Below are positions 43,919 through 54,900 of a stretch of DNA of 64,000 nucleotides, in pieces (the stretch's first letter is position 1; each line of letters starts with the position of its first letter). The stretch is from the NCBI RefSeq assembly GCF_014203225.1, contig NZ_JACHIO010000003.1:248001-312000 (forward strand), given 5' to 3'. The notes below the pieces were generated by a model. It was not told the origin of the DNA. It did no database searches and saw nothing but the letters and a program-made list of their open reading frames with translations. Origin of the DNA: Granulicella mallensis. Lineage in GTDB: Bacteria > Acidobacteriota > Terriglobia > Terriglobales > Acidobacteriaceae. The translations under genes and the position numbers were made by a program.

Positions 43919-46399
43919 ATGAACCACAGAATTGCTCTGGTGGCTGCTGCCACTATGATCGCCGCCGGTTACGCCACGGCCCAGACCGCCCTCCCCTACC
44001 AGAAGCCGCCTGCCGCCATCGAGCAGCTGCTGGAGTCAGCGCCGACGCCTCAAGTGCAGCTCTCGCCCGACCGCAAGACCCTGCTCATCGAGCAGCCCGC
44101 CACCTTCCCCACCATTGCGGACGTCGCCCAGCCGCGTTACCGGCTCGCAGGCATCCGGTTCAATCCGTTGTCGAACGGCCCCAGCGTCGAGCGCTATGAT
44201 GTCTCGCTGAAGCTGCAATCCGTAGACGCAGCAGCAGCGAAGACCATCGCCGGGTTGCCCACCAAACTGAAAGCCGTCGACGCGATCTGGGCTCCGGACT
44301 CCAAACACGCCGCCTTTGTGGCGCATGCCACGGCTCCCGCCAAGGGTCTCGACCTCTGGGTGATCGATGTCGCTACGGCCAGCGCCCATCGTGTCGGCAC
44401 GATCAAGCTGAATGCCGTGCTCGGAGCACCCTGCGCGTGGATGCCGGACTCTGCCTCACTGCTCTGCAAGACAGTCTCAGCCACACGCGGAGCCGCACCC
44501 AGAGTCAGCGACATACCCACCGGCCCCGATATCGAGGAAAGCCTGGGCAAGGTGAGCCCCGCACCGACCTATGAAGACATGCTGAAGACCACCACGGACG
44601 AGGCCATCTTCGAGTACTACGCCTCTGCCGATCTGACCGTGGTCACACTGAGCGGTACCGCCAGGACCCTGCCAGCCAAGGGTCTGATCGAGCGTGCCAC
44701 GCCTTCACCGGACGGCCATTATGCCTTGGTCTCCATCGTGCACCGGCCCTTCAGCTACACCTTTCCCTATGAGCGATTCCCGCAGATCACGGAGATCCTG
44801 CCGCTGACGCCGGGCCGCGTGAAGGTGCTGCTCGATCGCCCTGCGGTGGACAACCTGCCCATCTCGCGCGACGCCGTGGAACCCGGCCCGCGCGACTACC
44901 AGTGGCGCGCCGATGCACCGGCCACCGTCGTCTGGGTGGAAGCTGCAAACAATGGCCTGCCACTTCCCAAGGACGCCAAGGTCGCTGACACCCTCTACAC
45001 GCTCCCGGCGCCGTTTGATGGCAAGGCCACCGTTCTGTACGAAGCACCCATGCGCCTCTCACGCGGTGGCGGCTTTGGCGGAGCTCGCGGGTTGGAGTGG
45101 GGCAACGACCACCTGGCGTTGGTGACCATGTCGCGCTTCTCGGACCGCAAGCAACTCACGGTCGCGATCGATCCCTCGTCTCCCGGTAAGACCGCGACGA
45201 TCTATGCGGGTTCGTCGCAGGACCGCTATCACCAGCCGGGCTCTCCGGTGACCGAGTTGAATGCCGGCGGTCACCCGGTGCTGAAGCTGACCAGGGACGG
45301 TCAGGGCGTGTATTTCATCTCGCCGGGCGCGTCACCCAAGGGCGATCAGCCGTTCATCGCCATCATGCCGCTGGCAGGAGACGCTGCCGGCAAGGAGAAG
45401 ATCCTCTTCCGCTCGGCGGACCCTTACTATGACGAGCCCATCGGGCTACTGTCGGACGACAAGGTGCTGATCCGGCGCGAGAGCCAGACGCAGTCGCCGA
45501 ACTACTTTGTTGCGGCCTTCGATGGGTCAGCCCCTGCGCAGCTCACACACTTTCCCGGCCGCTATGACGGCATCAAGATGCCCACGCGCCAGTTCCTGAA
45601 GTACAAGCGTGCCGATGGCGTCGATCTGACGGCAACCCTGTGGCTACCGTACGGCTATGACAAGAGTCAGGGTCCGCTGCCGACTCTGATGGAGGCCTAT
45701 CCGGCGGAGTTCACCTCGCGCGCTACCGCCAGCCAGGTGAGCGGCTCTCCCAATCGCTATCCGGTCTTCGGTGGCGGCTCGCACGTGTACATGGTGCAGG
45801 ATGGCTATGCGATTCTCGATAGCGCAACCATCCCCATCATCGGCGAAGGAGGCAAGGAGCCGAACGATACTTATGTCGAGCAGCTGGTGGACGGAGCGAA
45901 AGCGGCCATCGATGAGGGCGTCAAGCTGGGTGTGGTTGACCCCAATCGCGTCGCCGTCATGGGACACAGCTACGGCGCCTTCATGACGGCCAACCTGCTG
46001 GCGCATTCCAACCTGTTCCGGGCGGGTATTGCGGAGAGCGGCGCCTACAACCGCAGCTTGACTCCGTACGGCTTCCAGAACGAGGAGCGCACCTATTGGC
46101 AGGCCCCCGACCTCTACAACAAGATGTCGCCGTTCAGCTATGCCGACAAGATCAAGACACCGATTCTGCTCTTCCATGGCGAGGCCGACGACAACACCGG
46201 TACCTACCCCATCCAGAGCGAGCGCTTCTACGCTGCGCTGAAGGGCCAGGGTGCAACGGTGCGTCTGGTGTTCCTGCCGCTCGAACCGCACGCTTACGGC
46301 GCGCTGGAGACCAAACAGCACGTGCTATGGGAGATCGATCGCTGGCTAAATACGTATGTGCGGCCAGTGGACCCACCGGCCGCACCAACCGGAAACTAG
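43919..46399 (+). CDS. Secreted S9 prolyl-oligopeptidase family peptidase (glutamyl endopeptidase-like)
   Basis: Exported serine peptidase of 826 residues. A signal peptide (ending AAGYATAQ) is followed by a beta-propeller domain (~60-540) and a C-terminal alpha/beta hydrolase domain. Catalytic residues are Ser684 in GHSYGAFMTANLL, Asp757 in HGEADDNTGT and His791 in LPLEPHAYG. The block IAESGAYNRSLTPYGFQNEE is characteristic of the S9D glutamyl endopeptidase subgroup. The start at 43919 (MNHRIALVAAAT) is an ATG seven bases after GAGGC. Its 3' end abuts a truncated Ig-like protein gene on the other strand. Confidence 0.9.
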   Translation: MNHRIALVAAATMIAAGYATAQTALPYQKPPAAIEQLLESAPTPQVQLSPDRKTLLIEQPATFPTIADVAQPRYRLAGIRFNPLSNGPSVERYDVSLKLQSVDAAAAKTIAGLPTKLKAVDAIWAPDSKHAAFVAHATAPAKGLDLWVIDVATASAHRVGTIKLNAVLGAPCAWMPDSASLLCKTVSATRGAAPRVSDIPTGPDIEESLGKVSPAPTYEDMLKTTTDEAIFEYYASADLTVVTLSGTARTLPAKGLIERATPSPDGHYALVSIVHRPFSYTFPYERFPQITEILPLTPGRVKVLLDRPAVDNLPISRDAVEPGPRDYQWRADAPATVVWVEAANNGLPLPKDAKVADTLYTLPAPFDGKATVLYEAPMRLSRGGGFGGARGLEWGNDHLALVTMSRFSDRKQLTVAIDPSSPGKTATIYAGSSQDRYHQPGSPVTELNAGGHPVLKLTRDGQGVYFISPGASPKGDQPFIAIMPLAGDAAGKEKILFRSADPYYDEPIGLLSDDKVLIRRESQTQSPNYFVAAFDGSAPAQLTHFPGRYDGIKMPTRQFLKYKRADGVDLTATLWLPYGYDKSQGPLPTLMEAYPAEFTSRATASQVSGSPNRYPVFGGGSHVYMVQDGYAILDSATIPIIGEGGKEPNDTYVEQLVDGAKAAIDEGVKLGVVDPNRVAVMGHSYGAFMTANLLAHSNLFRAGIAESGAYNRSLTPYGFQNEERTYWQAPDLYNKMSPFSYADKIKTPILLFHGEADDNTGTYPIQSERFYAALKGQGATVRLVFLPLEPHAYGALETKQHVLWEIDRWLNTYVRPVDPPAAPTGN

Positions 46400-47158
46400 C
46401 TGCAGCACCGGCTGCCACGCTCGTGCTCGAACCGGTCGAGATCCCAAGTGTGAAGGGCAAGCCTACCGTGAAGCTGGTGGTTGCCGTTGCCGCGGTGTAG
46501 TTTCCGCTCGCTGCCTGATTCGCCGCCAGCACAACCGTTCCTGTTCCGGTAACCGTGACGACGTTGTCAGCGATCGTCGCCGGACCGCTCGTAACTGCAT
46601 AGGTCACCGCACCGTTTGAGGCCGAGGTCGCACTCACCGCGAACGGTGCGGCACCCACTAGCTGCGAAGAAATCGGAGCAAAGATCAGAGTGGGCGCGAT
46701 CTGGGTTACGAAGTTAGCTGTGATCGACTCCGGCCCGTTGATCGGGAGAGTCAGTGGATTGCTGGTGGATGTCGTCGCGCCGGTGAAGTTCACGAAATAG
46801 TATCCGGCGGAGGGTGTCGCGGTGATCATGGCGTTGCTGCCCGCTGCGAAATAGACGCCCGCGCTGATGCTGCCTCCGGTTCCAGCAGCGGTGGTGAGCT
46901 GGTACTCGGTGGTGAAGGAGGCGGTATAAACAGCTGAGGCCGAGGGAGCGGTGACCTTATCCGACGTAGCGGTGGTGCCGTCCTGCCACTGCGCGAAGGC
47001 TAGCTGTGTACCCGTGGCTACCGCCGTAGGCGAAACCACACTCAGAGTGCAGCTATTGCCGGGAGTCCAGAGCAGCGTGACCGGGGTGGTGTAGGTGCCG
47101 GGCATGCAACCGGTTCCGGCAGACGTGAAAGCCAGACCAGAGGGAGAGCTGGTGATGA
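46400..47158 (-). pseudogene. Internal fragment of a large secreted Ig-like/MBG repeat protein
   Basis: The minus-strand frame has the low-complexity Ser/Thr/Ala/Gly composition of big acidobacterial surface proteins: ITSSPSGLAFTSAGTGC at the upstream edge, TPVTLLWTPGNSCTLSVVSP, GAGYYFVNFTGAT-type repeats (SAGYYFVNFTGATTSTSNPL), TLIFAPISSQLVGAAPFAV and GNYTAATATTSFTVG. It has no signal peptide, start or natural stop of its own. The upstream end stops exactly where an IS630 transposase fragment begins (near 47155), and the downstream end runs into the S9 peptidase gene at about 46400. It is a piece of a much longer gene cut on both sides. Confidence 0.75.
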
Positions 47159-47370
47159 ATGCTTTATCTGCGCCCTATTCTCCTGATCTTAACCCTATTG
47201 AGAAGGCTTGGGCAAAACTCAAACAATGGCTTAGAGAGGCCAAGGCCCGAACCAAAGAAACTCTCGATCACGCCATCATAGGTGGCTTTACCTCGCATCA
47301 CCCCGGACAATGCTAAGGCATGCTTCAGACTCGCCATAAATGGTCTGCATTTAAAAAGAAAATGCTCTAG
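47155..47370 (+). mobile_element. IS630-family insertion sequence remnant (transposase 3' end)
   Basis: The frame encodes LSAPYSPDLNPIEKAWAKLK followed by QWLREAKARTKETLDHAI, the last part of the IS630 DDE domain with the final acidic residue in NPIE. A one-base shift near 47293 then allows ITPDNAKACFRLAINGLHLK, the normal C-terminus. The element ends in AATGCTCTAG at 47361-47370, with the CTAG typical of IS630 targets. The 5' two thirds of the transposase are missing, so it is inactive. Confidence 0.8.
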
Positions 47371-47738
47371 GCGAATCTTCTACGAGATCGCCACGAAGGA
47401 AGTAACAACTAACTAACACAAAGCAATGGAGAGTCCACCAGCGCTATCTCAGCAACCTCTCAAGATGAGAACCTCAACCCGAGCTCAAATTGGTGAATCG
47501 GCATACTCAACCACGATGCAGGCACTGCGTAGTGCTGCCCGAAAGATCCCTTCATACTTACTCTCCTGAAAGGAAACGGGCGACTGATTGCTCTACTGCT
47601 TCTGAACGGCGCAAAACAACAGAGGAAGATATGGTAACTAGACTTCGGCCGAGCCGCTGTTCCCAGAGACGATGTAACTCCCACCTTCGGCGTAGGCCGT
47701 TTGATTTCCCGGCATCCCTGTGGAATTATTTCCACTAT
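47371..47738. other. Intergenic region, no gene seen
   Basis: About 370 bases between the IS630 end and the NRPS stop codon. Short frames on both strands have no ribosome site or recognisable content. No strong terminator hairpin for the PKS-NRPS transcript was found. Confidence 0.45.
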
Positions 47739-50700
47739 CTATACTTGTCCAGATAGTGTGGGTGGCTTGGAGGAGTTGAACTCCGGAGGATAAGTGGTTG
47801 AACGGACATCCCTCCCTGCGTTAGGTAACGGCAGGCATTTCAGACACGCTTTTATCTGAACGCTTAGTTGGAGCACATGGGGTTCGGCCAGCACGGTGAC
47901 ATGATCACCTGGGGTCGTCCTCTGCTCAAAACCGCGTCGAGAGAGCCTACTCCACCACTCAGCCGCATCCGATGGCGATTCCTCCTCTGCTCGAAAGTAG
48001 GTGACGGTCAGATCTGCGGGTTGTGGCTGGTAGGCCCTGCGTGCAGCCACGTGCGCTCGTCCCGTCTTCAGCGAACGCCGCACCCACTGTTCCAGCCCTT
48101 CACGCGGCAGCATCTTCAGTTCGCTCAGTTCCGCGACGACTCGTCTTACCTGCTCTTCTTCAGGTAAGCCCTCGATCGCAGCGGTCTCAAAGGAGCTGCT
48201 TCGGCGTGTAAAACGTGCGGCGGCCTGCACAATGCCTGCGAGTACCTTTGCCGTATCGATCTTCTCGATTACTCCCTGGTCCGCCACCCCCGCGCGCGGC
48301 GAATCGATCAGCCCGAGAAACGCGACCTCATCGCCTAAAGCACGTAGTTTGGCTGCCATCTCGAAAGCGACCATACCTCCCAGCGAATGCCCACATAGCA
48401 GGTATGGCCCCTCAGGCTGCAGCCGCTTCAGCTCTACCAGATAGCTCGCCGACATCGCCTCCACGCGGTCATGTGGTTCCTCATCGTCCTGGATTCCCCG
48501 CGCCTGGAAGCCATACACCGGAATGTGCAGCCCAAGATGCCTCACCAGAAACATGTAGTTGTAAAGCGCACCACCACCGGAGTGAACGAGGAAGAGCTTG
48601 ACTGCAGACTCACCCGACCACAACTCAACAACCCTGGAGACATTGGAGGACGCCGATTCAAGGATCTCTGCCAACCGCCGGATGGTTGGCTGCTTCAGGA
48701 AGGCGGACAAGACAAGACGCCGGCCAAACTGATGCTCAACCCGCATCAGCATACGCATGGCAAGCAAGGAATGCCCTCCGAGATCAAAGAACTCCTGTGT
48801 CACGCCGAAGTGGCCTGCGGGCAGTATCTCCTGCCAGAGCCTGAGCAATGCCTCCTCCGTCGCATTGCGCGGCGACTCCACCTTTGCATCCGCGGCTTCG
48901 GGGGTCGGCCGAATCTGCTGGAGGCGCTTGCGATCTACCTTGCCGTTCGCCGTCAGCGGCATCGCTTTGACGAAGACAAAACTGGAAGGCACCATCGCAT
49001 CCGGTAGCGTCTTGCGTAAAAATGCCCGGATCACCAGCGCTGTGCAGACCGAGGGATCATGGGGCATCACATACGCGATCAGCCGTGTGTCGAGGACGCC
49101 AGCCCTCTCCTCCAACTCCGCAAGCACCACGACAGCAGCCACCTGAGGATGCTCGCGCAGACGCGCTGCCACCTCCTCCGGCTCCACACGAACACCATGG
49201 ACTTTCACCTGAAAATCCATACGACCCAGGAACTCGAGGTTGCCGTCAACAGTGAATGCCCCTCTATCGCCGGTCAGGTACAGCAGGTCATCGGAATACT
49301 CAGAGAACGGATTTCTGATAAACCGCCGAGCCTGTTCCTCCGGAACGTTCCAGTAGCCCGCGCTACGGAACGGAGTGCGGATTGCGATCTCTCCGGGTTC
49401 GCCTATGGCACAGCATTGCTTCGCGGGCGACAGAATAAGTACCTGCGTCTGAGGCAACGGCTTGCCGAGAGGCTGCACGCCGGCACGCATCTGCCGGGGA
49501 ACCCGGTAGAAACACTTCGCGAGCGTGGTTTCGGTGGGCCCATAAAGATTGATCAACTCGCACTCTGCTGCAATGACCTTGCGAAAGCGCTCGATCAACG
49601 CAGAGGTGAGAGGTTCACCAGCGAAAAATAATCTCTTCAAATGGGACAGTGGCGCAGGCGACGGCTGTGCCAGCCACAGATCCACGACGGAGGGCACTGT
49701 GTGCATACTGGTGATCTGTTGCATCTGTAACCAGTCCAGCACAGCGCCCGGCGAAGCAAGGTTATTCGCAGAGGGCACCACCAGTGTCGCACCCGATGTA
49801 AGCGGCAGGAAGATATCGCGCAGCACAACATCAAAAGAGAGCCCGGTGAGATGGGCACACCGGTCCCCAGGGCCAATACGGAACTCCGCACGTTGCCAGG
49901 CGAGAAAGTGAGCCAGCCCCTCATGTGTTCCCAGCACTCCCTTCGGTCTCCCCGTGCTGCCGGAGGTAAAGAAAAGATACGCGGCACCGGGGCCACTACC
50001 CAGCGTCAAATCGTGCACGACTTCGGCGCCATCCACCGTGAAGCGCAAAGTAACCAGGCCAGGCATCGCGTCCTGCCATGAAGACGGAACCGGGTGACCC
50101 GCAATCTGCCAGAGAAAGCGCGCTTGCGCCTCTTCAAGCATCATCAAACGGCGCTGTTCGGGAAGATCCTCACTCAGCGTAAGAAGGACCGCACCTACCG
50201 CAAGCACCGCGGCCATGGCCACCGCCATCTCCACAGAGCGCGGGCCACTGACGGCAACGACCTCACCCGCCACGACACCATGGCACTGCAGGTGTACTGC
50301 GCTCGCCTGGACCTGTTGCCAAAACTGTATGTAGGTCAACTGCTTTGACTCGCCCCTCACCGCCAGCGCATTCGGCGTCCGGCTCGCCCAGTCGCGAATG
50401 CTCTCCACAACCCGCGGAAGTTGAGGCTTCGGAATAGGCTCTGCAAAAGGCTGTGGTTTGTTTCCATCCAGCATCAGGCTTCCTAAGGTCCTTCGCGGAT
50501 TATCGAGAATCTGTACCAGCAGATGATGAAACTGATCCAGGAACAGCTCTACTCTTTCCCGCGTATAGAGCGCAGGACGGTACAGCAAGCAAAGGCTGTA
50601 AATTCTTCGTTCCTCAGTGATCTGCATTTGCATGGAGAACTCGGAGCCCTGTACCGGAGCCTCCAGGAGGTTGACGCGAATTCCCGGCCACTGCCACGAG

Positions 50701-51914
50701 CGCGCGGGGACAGGGGCAAAGTTGAAGAGCACATCAAACAATGGGGCTGCTCCCCCACGCTTCGTCTGAAGCGCATGTACAACCTGCTCATAGGGAGCCT
50801 CACCATGCGCAATACCCTCAAGCACCCGTTCGCGCACGGTCTGCAACAACTCTTCTACCGTATCCGTCTCCTGTATCGTCACGCGCAGAGCCAGTGTGTT
50901 AACGAAGACCCCAACCAGCCTCTCGCTATCAGCCCTATCCCTCCCGCTCACAGGAGAACCTACGATCAAATCCTCCTGCCCTGTGCACCGTGCAAGCAGA
51001 ATGTAGAAAACCGTCAATAGCAGAGCAAATGGTGTCGTACCGTGCGATGCGCTGAACGACTGCATTTGGGTAGAAAGCTCAACACCAAGCTGCCTGGACA
51101 GACTGGCTCCCGCAGCAGGAGGAACGGCAGGATCCTCTGAAGCATCCGGACGCAGCCGAACCGCAGCCGGAGGCTCGGCAAGGCGGCTCTTCCAGTACTC
51201 CATGATGGGACCGAATCCAGGCGATTCGATCCTCCGGCGCTGCCATGCGGCAAACTCGTGATACTGCATGGGCAGCGGAGCCAGGCTGCACTCGCCTCGT
51301 AGTTGCTGCGCGGTATAAAGTGCGGTCAGTTCTTCCAGAACCAGACCAATCGACCAACCATCTCCCGCGATATGGTGTAGAGCGAGAACAAGATCATGAC
51401 GATGCGGTTCCATGCGGATCAACAGCGCACGGAACGGAGACTCCTCACCGAGCGAAAAGGGCCGGGTTGCCTCCTCGCGAAACGCCACCTCTTTGCGCGA
51501 ATCCCGATCCTGAACCCCGACCGCGCACAGATCAAGGATGCGCAGCAGTCCGTCTCCCGGCGCACCAACAGAGGGCTGCAATTGGCCGTCCTTCACAGGA
51601 AAAGTGGTGCGTAAGACCTCGTGCCGCAAAACGATCTCGCGCAATGCAGCCGCCAAAGCATCCACGGCAAGCTCACCTTCAAGCTCCAACGCACCGCACA
51701 GGATATGAGCTGTATCATCCCCTGCTGTAGCACGGTGAAAGTACATTCGCTCCTGCGCGTAAGAGAGTTGCCGAGGCTCGCAATCCGGTCCGTTGCCTGC
51801 AAAGGTGCGCGGAGTCTCCGGGGCCTTTGGCACGAGGCTCTTCTGTTTCAGGCGCTGCATCAGCAACTCGCGTTCACGCGGCGAAAGCTGCGCGATACGT
51901 TCAGCGGTTGTCAC
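47739..51914 (-). CDS. Single-module NRPS (C-A-PCP-TE)
   Basis: Terminal enzyme of a hybrid assembly line, 1391 residues. Domains: condensation (~45-480, active motif HHIAGDG at 180-186), adenylation (~505-1000, YLFFTSGSTGRPKG near 646, YGPTETT near 791, GRMDFQVKVHGVR, Lys992 in NGKVDRK), peptidyl carrier (LGGHSLL, Ser1049) and type I thioesterase (GHSLGG, Ser1177; late His in TTPGDHVTVL). The A-domain pocket read by eye against GrsA is D-V-R-T-F-A-L-L-A-K. The Asp235 equivalent (Asp695) indicates an alpha-amino acid; I cannot match the rest. The GTG start at 51914 overlaps the PKS stop (GTGA). The last ~35 residues beyond the thioesterase look unrelated and may come from a lost stop codon. 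Confidence 0.93.
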   Translation of the reverse strand: MTTAERIAQLSPRERELLMQRLKQKSLVPKAPETPRTFAGNGPDCEPRQLSYAQERMYFHRATAGDDTAHILCGALELEGELAVDALAAALREIVLRHEVLRTTFPVKDGQLQPSVGAPGDGLLRILDLCAVGVQDRDSRKEVAFREEATRPFSLGEESPFRALLIRMEPHRHDLVLALHHIAGDGWSIGLVLEELTALYTAQQLRGECSLAPLPMQYHEFAAWQRRRIESPGFGPIMEYWKSRLAEPPAAVRLRPDASEDPAVPPAAGASLSRQLGVELSTQMQSFSASHGTTPFALLLTVFYILLARCTGQEDLIVGSPVSGRDRADSERLVGVFVNTLALRVTIQETDTVEELLQTVRERVLEGIAHGEAPYEQVVHALQTKRGGAAPLFDVLFNFAPVPARSWQWPGIRVNLLEAPVQGSEFSMQMQITEERRIYSLCLLYRPALYTRERVELFLDQFHHLLVQILDNPRRTLGSLMLDGNKPQPFAEPIPKPQLPRVVESIRDWASRTPNALAVRGESKQLTYIQFWQQVQASAVHLQCHGVVAGEVVAVSGPRSVEMAVAMAAVLAVGAVLLTLSEDLPEQRRLMMLEEAQARFLWQIAGHPVPSSWQDAMPGLVTLRFTVDGAEVVHDLTLGSGPGAAYLFFTSGSTGRPKGVLGTHEGLAHFLAWQRAEFRIGPGDRCAHLTGLSFDVVLRDIFLPLTSGATLVVPSANNLASPGAVLDWLQMQQITSMHTVPSVVDLWLAQPSPAPLSHLKRLFFAGEPLTSALIERFRKVIAAECELINLYGPTETTLAKCFYRVPRQMRAGVQPLGKPLPQTQVLILSPAKQCCAIGEPGEIAIRTPFRSAGYWNVPEEQARRFIRNPFSEYSDDLLYLTGDRGAFTVDGNLEFLGRMDFQVKVHGVRVEPEEVAARLREHPQVAAVVVLAELEERAGVLDTRLIAYVMPHDPSVCTALVIRAFLRKTLPDAMVPSSFVFVKAMPLTANGKVDRKRLQQIRPTPEAADAKVESPRNATEEALLRLWQEILPAGHFGVTQEFFDLGGHSLLAMRMLMRVEHQFGRRLVLSAFLKQPTIRRLAEILESASSNVSRVVELWSGESAVKLFLVHSGGGALYNYMFLVRHLGLHIPVYGFQARGIQDDEEPHDRVEAMSASYLVELKRLQPEGPYLLCGHSLGGMVAFEMAAKLRALGDEVAFLGLIDSPRAGVADQGVIEKIDTAKVLAGIVQAAARFTRRSSSFETAAIEGLPEEEQVRRVVAELSELKMLPREGLEQWVRRSLKTGRAHVAARRAYQPQPADLTVTYFRAEEESPSDAAEWWSRLSRRGFEQRTTPGDHVTVLAEPHVLQLSVQIKACLKCLPLPNAGRDVRSTTYPPEFNSSKPPTLSGQV

Positions 51915-54900
51915 AGTCCCTCCGCTGACGAGGTACTTTCTGCCGTCTCCGTGAGCACCGCCTCCAGTTCCTCCGCGCTCATCGACTCAATGTCAGCAAG
52001 AAGGTCTTCCAACATACCAGCATCTATGTGCTCCGCCTGGAGAGCGCATATCACGCCTGCCAACTCAGCCACTGTCGGCGCCCGCAACAGGCTGACAAGC
52101 GGTATCTCGACGCGCAGCATGGCATACAGCCGGGCGTTTAGTTGAGTTGCCAGCAATGAGTGTCCCCCAAGGGCAAAGAAGTTGTCATGCACTCCGATGG
52201 GGCTTACGCCAAACAGATTCTGCCAAATAGCGGCCAGTTGCCGCTCCAGTTCGTTCCGTGGAGCCTCATAGTTCGAAGCGAGTGTTGGCCTCTCCTGCAG
52301 GCTGACAACGGATGCCGAGAGGACTTTGCGTTGTCCAACCCATTGTCTGAGCCGTTCGTCCAGGCTGCCCGAAGAGACTGCGACCTGGGTTAGCGCAGGC
52401 TGTGCCAGCACGCGGACAAAGGCCTCCGCGCCCTCGTGGCCATGCACGTAATACGCGCTGACCGTGCCTCCCAGCAGATTGTTCCCAGCGCCGGCATCTT
52501 CCAGTCTCCAGGAGTCCCAGTCGATGCTGAGCCAACGGGGCCCGATACCGTTTCCAGTACGGCGACGATTGGCCCACGCTGCAAAGGAATCCAAATAAAG
52601 ATTGGCTGCGCTGTATGCCGTAAATCCGATGCCTCCCAACAGCGCGGAGAGTGAGGACGTGAGCATGCAAAAGTCAACGGTCCGTGTCTCCAGAATCCGC
52701 TGCAGTGTCATCACACCAAACACCTTTGCGCGGAGCTGTTCCTCACTGTGCTCCGGCCGCATATGAACGATCTCGGAGAACGTGTCGATGCCGACGCTTC
52801 CGGCGGCGTGGATGACACCATGCACGCCGCCAAAGCGGGCCTCTGCCCTGGCGAAGGCCTCCCGCATTGCAGGTTCACTGGAGACATCGGCCTGCACGAT
52901 CAGCACCTCCACGCCCCGCGCCTCCAATGCCTGTAGTTTGCGGATGGTCCTGCTAGTCGGATCTTCTTCAGGGCGAGTCTTCTGCCAGTCCGACCACGCT
53001 GAACGCTCCGGGAACTTCGACCGGCCAAGCAGCACCAGGCGGGCTGCAACCTTCTCCGTCAGATACTCCGCAATCGCCAGGCCTACAGAACCCAACCCTC
53101 CGGTGATGAGATAAATCCCCTGCCTGCGGAGCGGAAGATCATGGTCACCGGGCATCGGAATAGATACCTGCGTCCAACTTTCAACCAGGCGGTCGCCATC
53201 ACGATAGGCCACGGCCGTTGCCTCGTCATCGCAGAGTAGCTCGTTATACAACTGCGCGGCAGCCTCACGCACGTTATCTGCTGAGACGTCGATATCTGTA
53301 ACGCGGCAGAAGAAGTTGGCATGCTCCTGCGGAGCAACCAGCGCGGGACCACGCAGCAGCGCCTTTTCCGGCGACACGTTATCTTTTCGCGTGACCTGAA
53401 AGAGATGATTGCTGACAATATCGAGCCGTTCGGGATGATCGCGTCCCGAGCGCAGCAACGCCTGCAACGTCGCCACGAGCCCGCCATAGCCGCTGGGATA
53501 CAGTCGCCAAAAACACTCAGAGGACGGCGCGCAATCCGGCTCTGCAGGCATAAGCGACCAAAGGTGAACGATCCGCTGTGGAACGAAGTCCTCTGCCTGC
53601 AGACGCGCAAACAATGCCGACAGACTCTCCGGCGAAGAGGGATCCACGGTGTAGTCTTCGTCACGGCCACACCTCTCATTGCCGAGAGCAACCGTCCGGA
53701 CATCAGCTTGGTTGAATCGCAGTCTCTCTGCCAGCCTCGCTCCAACTCCCGTGGCGTCGCTCAGAATCAACCATTTCTTCAATGCCGTGACATCCGGGAC
53801 AAGGGGCGCCAGCGAAGGCTTCCAACCGCGCAGATAAAACCAATCATGCAGAGGCTTGCGCACCTGCTCGGCACGTCCGTCAGATAAGGCAGGATTGGCA
53901 GGAGGCTCTATCCAGAGCCGCTGGTGCTGGAATGGATACGTCGGCAGTGGAACGCGCCGTGCAGGATGAGCAGCCGTCAGTGCGGTCCAGTCCAGCGGCG
54001 CTCCCGCGACCCACAGTCGAGCCAGCCCATTCAGCAAAGCAGCTAACTCGGACTCCGAGCTATAGTGCCAGCGCATCAGCGGAACCACTGCCGGTCGCCC
54101 CTGAGCAAACTGTGCCTGCTCCCGCACGGCCTGCGAGGTAAGGCCCTGGCCCGGCCCGACCTCCACCAGCAGCCGAGAGGACTCTTTCATCAACTCGCGC
54201 AGACCGTCGTAGAAGCGTACGGTGTGGCATAGATGTTGAGACCAATATCGTGGATCTACCGCCTGTTCATCACGAATCCATGTGCCGGTCGTACACGATA
54301 TATACGGAATGCGCCCCCTGGATAACTTGACTCCGGACATCGCCTGCTCCAGCAATTTTGCTACAGGCTGCATCATCATGGAGTGGTAGGCGTAAGCGCT
54401 GCGGAGCCGCTGAAAGCTAACGCCACGCTGCTTGAGACGTGTCTCGGTTTCAGCGATTCCGGCCTCACTTCCCGACAGCACGCTGACGTTGCTGCCGTTG
54501 ACTGCAGCCAGCGACACCTCCTCAGAGACGTACTGCGCAGCCTCCGATTCCTGCAACGGTACAGCGAGCATCAAGCCTGGCAGCGCATGATCTTCAATCA
54601 AGAGGGCGCGTGTTGCTACTGTGCGTAACGCGTCGTCAAGTGAAAAGACGCCGCTGACGTATGCTGCGGCAAACTCTCCGATACTATGGCCGATGCAGGC
54701 CGCAGGTACCAGTCCCCAACTCAGCAGCAGGTCTGCCAGTGCGGCTTCCGTGACGAAGATGCCGGTCTGCAGAAAAGCCGGGCGTTCTCCAGGACTCTCG
54801 GCCGGAGCTGCGCCGCGTCCAAGCATCGCCCGCAGATCGGGTTTTGACGGCTGTTTCGAAGCAGTGGGCTCATAGTGGGGATGGCTGTAATCTTTGCCCG

